Below the pieces are notes generated by a model. That model saw only the letters and a list, made by a program, of their open reading frames with translations. It ran no database searches and was not told the DNA's origin. A stretch of 64,000 bases of DNA from JACKBK01 sp963707275 (GTDB taxonomy: Bacteria; Chloroflexota; Anaerolineae; JAAEKA01): the NCBI GenBank assembly GCA_963707275.1, contig CAVPPH010000004.1, positions 248,001 to 312,000 on the forward strand, in the 5' to 3' direction. Shown here piece after piece: positions 19,814 to 29,111 of this stretch (positions are counted from its first letter, which is position 1; every line of letters starts with the position of its first letter). Made by a program: the position numbers and the translations under genes.

Positions 19814-20217
19814 ACACTCACACTTTCGCGCAACTGCAATCTCTGTTAGCTTCCGAGGTATCATCTGCCGCGCACACGCTTCGTAACGAATGTAGCGAGC
19901 ACACCGTCAGTCGTTGGATCGACCACGGAAGCTGGTCCAACGACGCAGGAATTATGGTGGCATATATCTCGTGCAATCTCGATCATGATCGGAGCAAGGA
20001 TGCGATTGAAGCAACCTGGCAGATAACCCATGATCAAGAGTTTGTAGTACTACAAGGAGATATATGTCGGTCGAACGGCGAGATTATTAGCAGTATCCTC
20101 GATGCGAGAGTAGACTTTGCTGATGCGGAAGGTGCCGCAATCCAAAAAGTGCGGTCTTTGCTGGATGCTGGCCTTGCCGAATCTCTCGTTCAACTCAAGA
20201 ATATTCTGAGTTGTTGA
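19810..20217 (+). CDS. Hypothetical protein, probable immunity partner of the RHS tip
   Basis: 135 residues, acidic and soluble, with no signal peptide or membrane helix (MNTHTFAQLQSLLASEV ... SLVQLKNILSC). It begins inside the stop codon of the RHS tip gene and has the same low GC as that tip, unlike the flanks. Position, size and composition are those of an immunity gene in an RHS polymorphic-toxin module. This is inference from context; no family was recognised. Confidence 0.6.
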   Translation: MNTHTFAQLQSLLASEVSSAAHTLRNECSEHTVSRWIDHGSWSNDAGIMVAYISCNLDHDRSKDAIEATWQITHDQEFVVLQGDICRSNGEIISSILDARVDFADAEGAAIQKVRSLLDAGLAESLVQLKNILSC

Positions 20218-20280
20218 GGAACCAAGAAAATGTAGAGCGACTCTCGATAGTGTTGCTGACGAAAACAGTCGAGTAGTAGC

Positions 20281-20739
20281 ACCTACTTCGCTAACTCGCC
20301 GGGCGGCTGCCGCGTCGGCACACCCGCAACTAAGCCGCACGCCGTCAAGACAGCCGGCAGCATCAGCTACGGCTACGACTGCAACGGCAACATGACGACG
20401 CGCGGCAGCTACACATTGACCTACGACGCCGAGAACCGGTTGACAGCCGTCAGCGGGCCAGCCACGGCCAGCTTCGTCTACGACGCCGATCCGCTCCGCT
20501 ATGCTGCGGGACTTCGCGGCGGGCGGGTCAAGGCGACCTTCGGCGCAACGACCACCATCTATGTTGGCAACCACTACGAAAAGACGGGCAACGCGATCAA
20601 GAAATATTACTACGCCGGCGGACGACGCATTGCCATGCGCACCGGCGGGCAGACGTACTATCTGTTCCCCGACCACCTCGGCGGCACGCACATCCGGGCC
20701 AGCAGCGTCAACGGCGCGGAGCTGGGCAAGCTGCTGTAG
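20281..20739 (+). pseudogene. RHS core fragment (displaced)
   Basis: An open frame with RHS/YD repeats: ISYGYDCNGNMTT, YTLTYDAENRLTAV, KKYYYAGGRRIAMRTG, YYLFPDHLGGTH. In an intact RHS protein this segment precedes the FYNARYYDP segment that here lies upstream at 18.97 kb, so the pieces are in inverted order. The frame stops right after SSVNGAELGKLL. Probably a relic of cassette exchange or deletion. Confidence 0.7.
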
Positions 20740-20804
20740 TGCGCAGCCTCCCGGAGGGACAAGCCCTGGGGCGAGACGCACGCCAGCCGCAGGATTGGGC
20801 AGAA

Positions 20805-20833
20805 TTGACAGATCACCGCGCCCACAGTATCAT
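20805..20833 (+). promoter_or_regulatory. Promoter of the carbamoyltransferase locus
   Basis: TTGACA (20805-20810), 17-base spacer, TATCAT (20828-20833), 78 nt before the first small membrane-protein gene. Confidence 0.7.
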
Positions 20834-20910
20834 GCGCCCAATCGAACAAGCGACGACCTGCGACCGCCGGACACTGTTCCGGCGGCGCCGTTGTAACCTG
20901 GAGACAGTCC

Positions 20911-21141
20911 GTGCTGCGCAACCTATGGGATCGCTGGCTCGTCCTTGCCCGCAAGATCGGCAAGTTCCAGTCGCGCATCTTGCTGACATTCTTCTATTTC
21001 GTGATCGTCCTGCCCTTCGGTCTCGGCGTGCGACTGTTGGCCGATCCGTTGCACATTCGCCGCCGCCGCCCGGCTGACACAGCCTGGCAGCCGCGCGAGA
21101 CGCGCGACGTAGAGTTGGCCGACGCGCACCGCCAGTCGTAA
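20911..21141 (+). CDS. Small single-helix membrane protein of the carbamoyltransferase locus
   Basis: 76 residues from GTG 20911. A basic amphipathic N-terminus (LWDRWLVLARKIGKFQSR) is followed by one membrane helix (ILLTFFYFVIVLPFGLGV) and a basic tail. Short proteins of this type regularly accompany NodU/CmcH-like carbamoyltransferases in bacterial genomes, alongside SxtJ-like and DUF5989 proteins. I infer that association here from position. Molecular role unknown. Confidence 0.65.
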   Translation: MLRNLWDRWLVLARKIGKFQSRILLTFFYFVIVLPFGLGVRLLADPLHIRRRRPADTAWQPRETRDVELADAHRQS

Positions 21142-21162
21142 CCAGTACAGCGACGCAAACTT

Positions 21163-21277
21163 TGCCACGAATTACACGAATTGTACGAATTCTGCATCCA
21201 GAATTGACGCCACATTGGCGCTCAAAGGGCGGGCGTCGTTCCGGATGAAATTGGTGAAATTCGTGTAATTCGTGGCA
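21163..21277. repeat. Palindrome with nonamer-repeat arms (acacgaatt)
   Basis: Left arm 21163-21191 is ccacgaatt, acacgaatt, gtacgaatt. Right arm 21249-21277 is the complementary aattggtga, aattcgtgt, aattcgtgg. The outer 18 bases are near-perfectly complementary. It lies between the small membrane-protein gene and the carbamoyltransferase. Confidence 0.75.
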
Positions 21278-21298
21278 GATGACCCCGGAGACATCCGT

Positions 21299-23097
21299 TT
21301 GTACATCCTCGGTATTTCCTGTTTTTATCACGACTCGGCTGCGGTGCTGCTGGCCGACGGGGATTTGGTGGCCGCGGCGCAGGAGGAGCGCTTTAGCCGC
21401 AAAAAGCACGACTACGGCTTCCCGGCGCTGGCGGTCGAGTTTTGCCTGCAACAGGCCGGCATCACCGCCGAGGAGCTGGACTACGTCGTCTTCTACGAAA
21501 AGCCGCTGCCCAAGTTCGAGCGCATCCTGATGTCCACCCTCGGCACCTTTCCCCGCTCGTGGAAGGTGTTCCGCGAGGCGATGGTCGCCTGGTTCGACGA
21601 GAAGCTGTGGGTCAAGAGCATTTTGCAGGAGAAGGTCGGCGTCGAGGCGGACAAGGTGCTGTTCGTCGAGCATCATCTGAGCCACGCGGCCAGCGCCTTC
21701 TTCTGCTCGCCCTACGAAGAAGCCGCCGTGCTGACCATCGACGGCGTCGGCGAGTGGACCACCACCTCGCTGGGGCGCGCCAAGGGGTCGTGGATCGACG
21801 GCAGCATGAACCGCATCGACCTGACCAGCGAGATGCGCTTCCCTCACTCGCTGGGCCTGCTCTACTCCGCCTTCACCGCCTGGCTGGGCTTCGCGGTCAA
21901 CGAGGGCGAGTACAAGGTGATGGGGATGGCGCCCTACGGCCGGCCGCTGTACATGGACCGGCTGGACAAGCTGGTGTACACCTATCCCGACGGCAGCTTC
22001 CGGCTGAACATGGACTACTTCAGCTACCACTACTCGCCCGAACGCACCTTCAACGACAAGCTTCATCAGCCTGTGGGGCAAGCCGCGCAGGCACGACGAC
22101 GAGTTCTTCTGCGAAACCACCGGCCACGACCTGACGCGGCCGCGAGGAAGCAGGCCAAAACGCAACCAGTACTACGCCGACGTTGCGGCCACCATCCAGC
22201 GTGTCACCGAAGAGACATCTGCTGAGCATGGTCAACCACCTGCACCAGCGAGACCGGGCTGGACCGGCTGGTGATGGCCGGCGGCGTCGCGCTGAACTCG
22301 GTCGCCAACGGGCGCATCATGCGCGAGACGCCCTTCACCGGCGTCTACATCCAGCCGGCCGCGGGCGATGCTGGCGGCGCGCTGGGCGCGGCGCTCTATG
22401 CCTATCACGTGCTGCTGAGCCAGCCGCGCCGCTTCGTGATGGAGCACGCCTACTACGGCCAGAGCTACAGCGAGAGCGAATGCCGCGAGCTTCCTGGACG
22501 ACCAACGACATCCCCTTCGAGCACTTCGACGACGAGGCCGCGCTGGTCGACGCGGTCAGCGACGCGCTGGTGGACGGGCAGGTGATCGGCCTGTTCCAGG
22601 GCCGCTTCGAGTGGGGGCCGCGTGCGCTGGGCAACCGCTCCATCCTGGCCGACCCGCGCCGGGCCGAGATGAAGGAGATCGTCAACGTCAAGATCAAGTT
22701 CCGCGAGCCCTTCCGCCCCTTTGCGCCGGTGATCCCCGAGGAGCGGGCCGCCGAGTACTTCGACCTGCAGCAGGCTGACGGCCAGTACCCGCCGCGCTTC
22801 ATGCTGATGGTCAGCGACGTGCTGGAGAGCCGTCAGGCCGAGATACCGGCCGTGTCGCACATGGGCACCGGGCGCCTGCAGACCGTGCGGCGCGAGTGGA
22901 ACCCGCGCTATTACGACATCATCAACGCGTTCGGCCAGAAGACCGGCACGCCGGTGCTGATGAACACCTCCTTCAACCTGCGCGGCGAGCCGATCGTCAC
23001 CACGCCCGCCAACGCCTTCAACACCTTCAGCGTCAGCGACATCGACCTGCTGGTGCTGGAGCGTTTCATCGTTCGCAAGCCGCCGCAGCAGGACTGA
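21299..23097 (+). CDS. NodU/CmcH-family carbamoyltransferase (several frameshifts)
   Basis: Start TTG 21299, with GGAG 9-12 bases upstream and the family N-terminus YILGISCFYHDSAAVLL. The Kae1/ASKHA-like N-terminal domain has VEHHLSHAASAFFCSP and LTIDGVGEWTTTSLG. The C-terminal YrdC-like domain has LVMAGGVALNSVANGRI, GRFEWGPRALGNRSIL, FRPFAPVIPEE and MNTSFNLRGEPIV. These are the carbamoyl-phosphate and ATP sites of O-carbamoyltransferases. Single-base insertions at about 22071, 22133, 22150-22165, 22212, 22250 and 22490-22505 break the frame; removing them restores a normal protein of about 590 residues. The acceptor (sugar or natural product) is unknown. Confidence 0.88.
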
Positions 23098-23118
23098 CGG
23101 TCCTTCGGAACGCCACCC

Positions 23119-24283
23119 ATGGCGCGGGAAACCAAGCTCCTGCAATCGTCTCTCGGCGCGCTGGGCGCGGTCGCCGCGTTCGGCGTCCTGCTGACCGAGC
23201 TGCTGGCGCGGGTTGAACCGGGGATGCTGCCGGCGCCGGTGCAGACCATGACAGGCCGCCGCGCCAGTTCGTGGGCCGGTTTCTACGACGACTGGCACGC
23301 GACCTTCGTCCCCGACCCCGCGCTGGGTTTCCGCCATCGGCCCGATCTGGACGTGCTTCTTGCTGGTCATCCTGAGTTCGGCTACCACCTGCGCACCAAT
23401 AGCCGCGGGCTGCGCACGGCGGGAGAGGACGGCCCGGTGGATGTGGTCGCGCTGGGCGACAGCTTCACCTTCGGCTACGGCGTGGACGAGCGGGCGACCT
23501 GGCCGGCGCAACTGGCCTGGCTGAGCGGTCTGACCGTCGCCAATCTGGGCATCGGCGGCTTCGGGCCGGGCAGCGAGCTGGCGATGCTGCGCAGCGAAGG
23601 GCTGCGGCTGCGGCCGCGGCTGGTGCTGTGGCAGTTCTTCGCCAACGACCTGCTGGACGCGGCCAGCTTCGCCGGCTGGCAGACAGCGGGTCGTGGCGAC
23701 TTCCTGGCCTGGGAGCGGGCGCGCACGGCGCCAGCGGGCGCGCCCGCCTGGCGCGCCCCGGCTTTCGTTGCGCGGTCTGCTGCACCGCCATCTGGTGAGC
23801 TACGAGCTGGCGAAATACGGGTTGCGCCAGGGCGTCTACGATCCGGGGCGGCGGCCGGCGCGCTGGATCGATGTGGCCGGTGCGCCGGTGCTGCTGGACA
23901 TAACGCAGCCGGCTGCCTGGGCTGACCTGTCCGATGCACGCGTGCAGCAAGGCATGGCGCTGACCGCCGCGGCGCTGGCCGCCGCGCGCGATGCTGCGCA
24001 GGCAACTGGCGCGCGTTTTGCGGTGGTCGTCGCCCCGAGCAAGGAAGCTGTCTACTGGCAGGGCACGGCCGCGGAGCGGGAAACGCTGGAGCGCAACGAA
24101 CGCTGGGTGGCGCAGGAGTGTGAGCGGCTTGGCATTGCCTGCCTGCCGCTGCTGCCGGTTTTTGCCAGCGCGGCGCGGCGGGACGGCCCGCTCTATTTCG
24201 GCCAGGACATTCACTGGAACCCGGCTGGCCACCGGCTGGCGGCCGGGGAAATCGCTCGTTTCATTGGAGATCTTCTGTCATGA
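23119..24283 (+). CDS. SGNH/GDSL hydrolase-like protein, membrane anchored (one frameshift)
   Basis: ATG 23119 begins an N-terminal anchor (LGALGAVAAFGVLLTEL). Block I of the SGNH fold is VVALGDSFTFGYGV, with nucleophile Ser. Asn is in QFFANDLLDA, and the C-terminal catalytic Asp-His pair in FGQDIHWNPAGHRLAA. An extra G near 23770 shifts the frame; about 388 residues when corrected. AlgX/DltD-like SGNH proteins often add or remove acyl groups on extracellular glycans. Its position next to the carbamoyltransferase suggests action on the same product. The stop overlaps the next ATG. Confidence 0.82.
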
Positions 24284-25546
24284 ATCCACGTTCTTCGACT
24301 GCCCGGTTGTTGGGCGCGCTGGCACTGGCCGCTGCGGCTGGCGCGCTGATCCTGTTGCTGCTGCCTGGCAGGGGCGTTGCCAGCAGCGCTGCCAGCCCGG
24401 CCGACTGGCCGCAGCTCGGCCTGACACTGGTGGCGCAGGGCATCTACAACCCGTCGGCCATCGCTTACCCGCCCGATGGCAGCGGACGCCTGTTCGTCGC
24501 GGCCACCAACGGGCGGATCTGGTTCCTGCGCAGCGGCGACCCGACGCCGCGCCTGTTTGCCAACATCAACGACCAGGGGCAGGGACGGCGGCTGTTTGGG
24601 TTGGCGTTTTCTCCCAACTACGCCAGCGATGGCAGCTTCTACGTACACTATCTGGATGGCGCGACATCGCAGGTGGTGGTGGCGCGCTATTTCGTGTCGC
24701 CGGACGACCCGGATCTGGCCAACCCGGCCAGCCATCAGGAAGTGTTGCGTGTGCCCGAAACGGCTGTCATCCACAGCGGCGGGCAACTGGCGTTCGGGCC
24801 GGACGGCTACCTCTATATCGCGGTGGGCGACGGTGATTTCGACAACGACCCGGAGAACGACGCCCAGAACACCGGCAACATGCTGGGCGCGGTCCTGCGC
24901 ATCGATGTGACACAGCCGTCGCCTGCCGATCCACCTGCTCCTCCATCGGGCACACTGTCCACGGTGGCCTTTCTGCCGCTGGTGGGCCACGGCGCGCGGC
25001 TTGACCTACAACGTGCCGGCCAGCAATCCGTTTGTCGGGATGCCGGGCCGCGCGCCGGAGATCTGGGCCTACGGGCTGCGCAATCCGTGGCGCTTCTCCT
25101 TCGACCGGCTGACCGGCGACTTGTATATCGCCGACGTGGGCCAGAGCCGGCGCGAGGAGATCGACTTCCAGCCGGCCGGCAGCGCGGGCGGCCAGAACTA
25201 CGGCTGGCGGGTGATGGAAGGGACGCTGTGCTTCAACCCGGCGACCTGCGATCCAAGCCCGTACGTCCCGCCGGTGGCTGAGTACGGTCACAGCAGCGGC
25301 AACTGCGCGGTCATCGGTGGCGAGGTATACCGCGGCGCGGACTATCCAACGCTGCGCGGCATCTATCTTTATGCCGACCACTGCACAGGACGCATCTGGG
25401 GGCTGCGGCGGGTCGGGTCAACGTGGCAGACGGAGCAACTGATGGTCACAGCCCGCCGCATCTCCGATATCGGCGACAACGCGGACGGCAACATCTATGT
25501 GGCCGATTTCGACAACGGGCGAATCTACAAGGTCGTGGTGCAGTGA
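24280..25546 (+). CDS. PQQ-dependent sugar dehydrogenase-like beta-propeller (GSDH family, one frameshift)
   Basis: ATG 24280 overlaps the preceding stop codon (ATGA). After a signal anchor (LLGALALAAAAGALILLLL) comes a six-bladed propeller of the GSDH/HHIP-like type: LGLAFSPNYASDGSFYVHY, IHSGGQLAFGPDGYLYIAVGDG, IWAYGLRNPWRFSFDRLTGDLYIADVGQ, GGQNYGWRVMEG, GGEVYRGADYPTLRGIYLYADHCTGRI. The catalytic-type His, the GLRNPWR signature and calcium-loop residues are visible. An extra T near 25000 breaks the frame; about 421 residues otherwise. Family members oxidise aldoses in the periplasm; many homologues are untested. Confidence 0.85.
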
Positions 25547-25558
25547 GTTGGGTGAAAA

Positions 25559-25588
25559 TTACACAGGCTGCCGGGTATCCGGTATAAT
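25559..25588 (+). promoter_or_regulatory. Possible promoter of the DUF5989 gene
   Basis: TATAAT (25583-25588) is preceded by TTACAC 18 bases upstream. The -10 element is perfect and the -35 weak. Confidence 0.45.
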
Positions 25589-25650
25589 CGGGTCGCCGTC
25601 GTTACGACGGGCGACAACCAAGGCGAATTCGACGCCGGGAGAAGGATTGC

Positions 25651-25830
25651 ATGAAGACATCGAAAAAAGTCAGCTCGCGCATGAGCGTTGTCAATGAATT
25701 GTTCGGATTTCTCTGGGAGCGTAAGCTGTGGTGGCTGATTCCCATGGTGATGGTATTGGTAGTATTTGGCATGTTGCTGGTGTTCGCCCAGGCTTCAGGC
25801 ATCGCGCCGTTCATCTATACGCTGTTTTAG
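25651..25830 (+). CDS. DUF5989 family small membrane protein, 59 aa
   Basis: ATG 25651 with GGGAGAAGG upstream. Sequence features: a short basic start, FGFLWERKLWWLIPMVMV, one or two hydrophobic segments and the conserved end SGIAPFIYTLF. This matches the DUF5989 family, which commonly sits beside carbamoyltransferases and SxtJ-like proteins. Function unknown. Confidence 0.8.
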   Translation: MKTSKKVSSRMSVVNELFGFLWERKLWWLIPMVMVLVVFGMLLVFAQASGIAPFIYTLF

Positions 25831-25853
25831 GACGGTAATCTGCCATCCAGTTT

Positions 25854-25881
25854 TTGGCATCTGCCAGCGTTGTGTTACAAT
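25854..25881 (+). promoter_or_regulatory. Candidate distal promoter upstream of nuoA
   Basis: TTGGCA (25854-25859), 16-base spacer, TACAAT (25876-25881). The region 25831-26158 holds no gene. Confidence 0.5.
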
Positions 25882-26027
25882 GCACACAATTGGTTCACAA
25901 CATATCCCGCGGACCAAGCTTCGTAGCCAGCCCCAGTTGATGAATGATCGGATTACTTGCTGCAATGGTGCAGATACTTCCAGGAGCGTTGCCGGCCAAC
26001 CGAAAACGTGTACAAGTCGGTAAGACT

Positions 26028-26057
26028 TTTCACGTTTTGTCGCGACGGTGGTATAAT
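26028..26057 (+). promoter_or_regulatory. Candidate proximal promoter of the nuo operon
   Basis: TATAAT (26052-26057) is preceded by TTTCAC (26028-26033) at 18 bases. The nuoA ATG is about 100 nt downstream. Confidence 0.55.
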
Positions 26058-26158
26058 CGCCACGCTTGTGCCAGTTTCCTCAATAAGTCGCACCTGACAG
26101 GCCCTCGGGTTCACGTCCAATTCCTTGAACCGGCCTGCGCAACCCTCGGAGGCAGCTT

Positions 26159-26518
26159 ATGATTCAAGAAAACTTCCAGTTCGTCCTGATTCTCGCGGTC
26201 GTCGCGTTTATCTTTCCCTTTGTCGGCGTCGCCGTGGCCTGGCTGCTGCGTCCCAAAAAGCCAAACAAACTGAAGACCACGACGTACGAATGCGGCGTGG
26301 AAACCATCGGCGATACCTGGAGCCAGTTCAAGGCGCAATATTATCTCTTTGCCCTGATCTTCGTGATCTTCGATGTCGAGGCTGTGTTCCTCTTCCCCTG
26401 GGCCGTGGCTTACAACCAGCTTGCCTTCTACGCGCTCATCGAGGCGCTGCTTTTTGTTGGCATTCTCTTCCTGGGTTTGATCTATGCCTGGCGCGTCAAT
26501 GCGCTGGAGTGGCAGTAA
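26159..26518 (+). CDS. nuoA: NADH-quinone oxidoreductase subunit A
   Basis: 119 residues from ATG 26159 behind GGAGG. Three membrane helices with the diagnostic TTYECGVE loop and FVIFDVEAVFLFPW helix. Subunit A belongs to the membrane arm of respiratory complex I near the quinone site. It is normally followed by nuoB, nuoC and nuoD; here nuoH follows after 30 bases. Confidence 0.95.
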   Translation: MIQENFQFVLILAVVAFIFPFVGVAVAWLLRPKKPNKLKTTTYECGVETIGDTWSQFKAQYYLFALIFVIFDVEAVFLFPWAVAYNQLAFYALIEALLFVGILFLGLIYAWRVNALEWQ

Positions 26519-26548
26519 AGGCAGCTTCTGACTGTGGTTTTGGAGTAA

Positions 26549-27773
26549 ATGTTCATGCAACAGTTACTGGAACTTATAAAAGATCCTTCGCAAATCGGCC
26601 CCTGGTTTCAGAATTTGCTGGTTGGTTGGGGATTGAGCGTCGCGCTTGCATCGCTGGTGGGTGACGTTGTTGGCGTTGTGCTTCTGCTGATTCTGGTGCT
26701 GACCTCTGCGATCTTCCTGATCTGGGGGGAGCGCAAGATTGCTGCCCGCTTGCAGGACCGTGTGGGACCGAACCGCGCGGGACCGTACGGCCTTTTGCAG
26801 ACCATGGCTGACATCGTCAAGCTGCTGACCAAGGAAGATGTCACGCCGGTCGGCGCAGACCGGGTTTCCTTCAACCTGGCGCCGGCGTTGTCGGTGATGC
26901 AGATCATCATGGTAGCGGCAATTATCCCCATCGGCGCCGGTGTGGTCGCTGTCAACCTCAACGTGGGCCTGCTGTATTTCGTGGCTTTCAGCGGGCTGGC
27001 AGCCATGGGCGCACTGATGGCGGGCTGGAGTTCCAACAACAAGTATGCCCTGCTGGGCGGCTTCCGGGTCGTGGCGCAGTTGCTGAGCTATGAGATTCCC
27101 CTGATCTTCACCTTGCTGGCGGTGGTGCTGCTGGCCGGCACCATGAACACCAACGATCTGGCCGCGGCGCAGGGCGTTCGCTATTTTCGGCTTCATCCCC
27201 GGCTGGTACGGACTGCTGATGCCCTTCGCTTTTCTCATCTTCTTTGTGGCAGCATTGGCCGAGGGAGAGCGGGCGCCCTTCGATCTGCTGGAAGCTGAAA
27301 GCGAGATCGTGGCCGGCTTCAACATCGAATACAGCGGCATGAAGTTTGCCTGGTTCTTCCTCCAGTTCTTTGTCAACAGCCTGATCCTCAGCGCGCTGGC
27401 TGTGACCGTCTTCCTGGGCGGGTGGCAGGGGCCGTTCGTGGAGCAGGTTCCGGTACTGGGCATCGTCTACTTCAGTATTAAGACGCTGCTGGTGTTGTTT
27501 GCTCTGATGTGGGTGCGGGCCACCTATCCACGGCTGCGCATCGACCAGATGATGACCTTCTGCTGGAAGGTGCTGGTGCCGGCGTCGTTGGTCGTGGTGC
27601 TGCTGGCTGCTGTGATCTGGAAGCTGCCGGTTTCGGACAACATCCGGGCGCTGTTGCTCAGCGGCAGCAACATCATTGCACTGGTGGTTACGCTGGGAAT
27701 CATCGGCTCGCGGTTGCGCAAACGGGTGGACCGACGCCAGGATGCGTTAAACGCTGCTGCGACAAGCGTCTAG
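26549..27773 (+). CDS. nuoH: NADH-quinone oxidoreductase subunit H (one frameshift)
   Basis: ATG 26549 with GGAG upstream. Key motifs are ERKIAARLQDRVGPNRAGP, GLLQTMADIVKLLTKED, GGFRVVAQLLSYEIPL and AEGERAPFDLLEAESE (quinone chamber). One extra T in the T-run 27184-27187 breaks the frame; removing it reads YFGFIPGWYG through to the stop at 27773 (about 407 residues). Part of the membrane arm where quinone binds. Confidence 0.93.
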
Positions 27774-27806
27774 CGCGGCTGCGTGACCAGCGCTTGAGGA
27801 GTGCTT

Positions 27807-28305
27807 ATGGCAATTACACCGCAACAAGTCGTTTTCCTGTTGATCAGCGCCCTGACTCTCGGCTGCGGGTTGATGGTGGTGCTGAGTCGCAATCTGTTTC
27901 ACTCGGCGCTGTGGCTGGTCGGCTCCTTCTTTGGCGTCGCCGCTCTTTATGGCCTGCTGGAGGCGGAGTTTCTGGCTGTCGCCCAGATCCTGATCTACAT
28001 CGGCGCGATCTGCAACGCTGATCGTGTTCGCGACCATGCTGACCCGCGGCATGATGCTGGGGCGCATGAAGATGAGCAACTTCCAGTCCGGCATCTCAGC
28101 CGTCGTTGCAATCCTGCTGCTGGGGCTGCTGGTTCTTGTGCTGCTACAGGTCAACTGGCCGACTGAGGCGCTGCCCGTTCCGGGTGACACGATTGCCTTG
28201 ATCGGCGACGCCTTTGTCAGTATGTACGTTATTCCGTTCGAGGTCGTGTCTTTGCTGTTGTTGGTGGCCCTGGTGGGCGCAATCATGATCGCAAGGGAGC
28301 GCTAA
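27807..28305 (+). CDS. nuoJ: NADH-quinone oxidoreductase subunit J (one frameshift)
   Basis: ATG 27807 preceded by GAGGAG. About 165 residues and five membrane helices; the conserved third helix is EAEFLAVAQILIYIGAI. An extra T at 28011 shifts the frame; without it the text continues ATLIVFATMLTRGMM as expected. Forms part of the proton channel of complex I. Confidence 0.92.
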
Positions 28306-28308
28306 TCC

Positions 28309-28617
28309 ATGGTTCCATTGAGCTGGTATTTGATTGTCGCCGCGGCGCTGTTCTGCATCGGTCTCTACGGCACCGTGTCCCGCCGCAACGCGATTGCCGT
28401 GTTGATGGGCGTTGAACTTATTCTCAACGCGATCAACATCAACCTGATCGCTTTCAACCGCTATATCACGCCGAAAGAAGTGACGGGCCAGGTCTTCGCC
28501 ATCTTTGTGCTGGCGGTGGCGGCTGCCGAGGCTGCTGTCGGTCTGGCGCTGATGATCGGCATCTACCGCACGCGCGATACTGTCAACGTGGAAGAACTCG
28601 ACCTGCTGAAAGGCTAG
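28309..28617 (+). CDS. nuoK: NADH-quinone oxidoreductase subunit K
   Basis: 102 residues and three membrane helices, with conserved Glu residues in VLMGVELILNAININL and AAAEAAVGLAL. Intact. MrpC-like antiporter-type subunit of the membrane arm. Separated from nuoJ by 3 bases. Confidence 0.95.
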   Translation: MVPLSWYLIVAAALFCIGLYGTVSRRNAIAVLMGVELILNAININLIAFNRYITPKEVTGQVFAIFVLAVAAAEAAVGLALMIGIYRTRDTVNVEELDLLKG

Positions 28618-28677
28618 TCCACTGGACCAGCCAGCGCCTCCGTCCCAATCCGCGGCGCATCACACGATGAGCGCCTC

Positions 28678-29061
28678 ATGGCCGAACCCGTCAAGTTAAC
28701 AGGCACGCCCGAAGAGCAGGCTGACCAGCTCTACGAACTGGCCGAAGAAGCGATGGGCGAAGGCCGCTATACAGCCGCTTATCGCTACTGGCAGGACATC
28801 GACAAGGTTCTGCCCGGCTATCGGGACGTTCCTGAGCGACTGGCTGAAGCCAATCTGGCTCGCCGGGAGCAGCGATTTCTGATCATGGGCGCCTTGCTGG
28901 GCGCTGTGGTGCTGGTCTTTCTGGCCCGTTCGTTGGGCGCCGAACGTGAACTGGTATTGTTTGGATCCGCTATTGTAGGCCTACTGGTCGGCTGGGTGAT
29001 CAGCCTGCTGGTTTTCTCGGCAACAGTGCGGCGACGCAAGACGACTTCATCCCGTGAGTAA
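28678..29061 (+). CDS. Uncharacterised TPR-like membrane protein inside the nuo operon
   Basis: 127 residues from ATG 28678. The soluble N-terminal part has a helical-hairpin (TPR-like) look: PEEQADQLYELAEEAMGEGRY, TAAYRYWQDIDKVLPGYRDV. Two membrane helices follow, with a short charged C-terminus (RRRKTTSSRE). Intact, on the same strand and 60 bases after nuoK, 50 bases before nuoL. It is not a standard complex I subunit. A lineage-specific accessory or assembly factor is possible; this is inferred only from position. Confidence 0.75.
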   Translation: MAEPVKLTGTPEEQADQLYELAEEAMGEGRYTAAYRYWQDIDKVLPGYRDVPERLAEANLARREQRFLIMGALLGAVVLVFLARSLGAERELVLFGSAIVGLLVGWVISLLVFSATVRRRKTTSSRE

Positions 29062-29111
29062 CACCTCTGCACGCGCTCGTTCGGGCGCTGCAACCAACGT
29101 TTGAGGTGGCT

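Noticed and set aside
20813..22165. A 450-codon minus-strand frame opposite the carbamoyltransferase
   Set aside because: Overlaps a well-supported gene and a palindrome; no domain signature.
27184..28011. Programmed ribosomal frameshifting in nuo genes
   Set aside because: Shifts occur at many unrelated, non-slippery sites and always restore the family sequence on deletion of a base.
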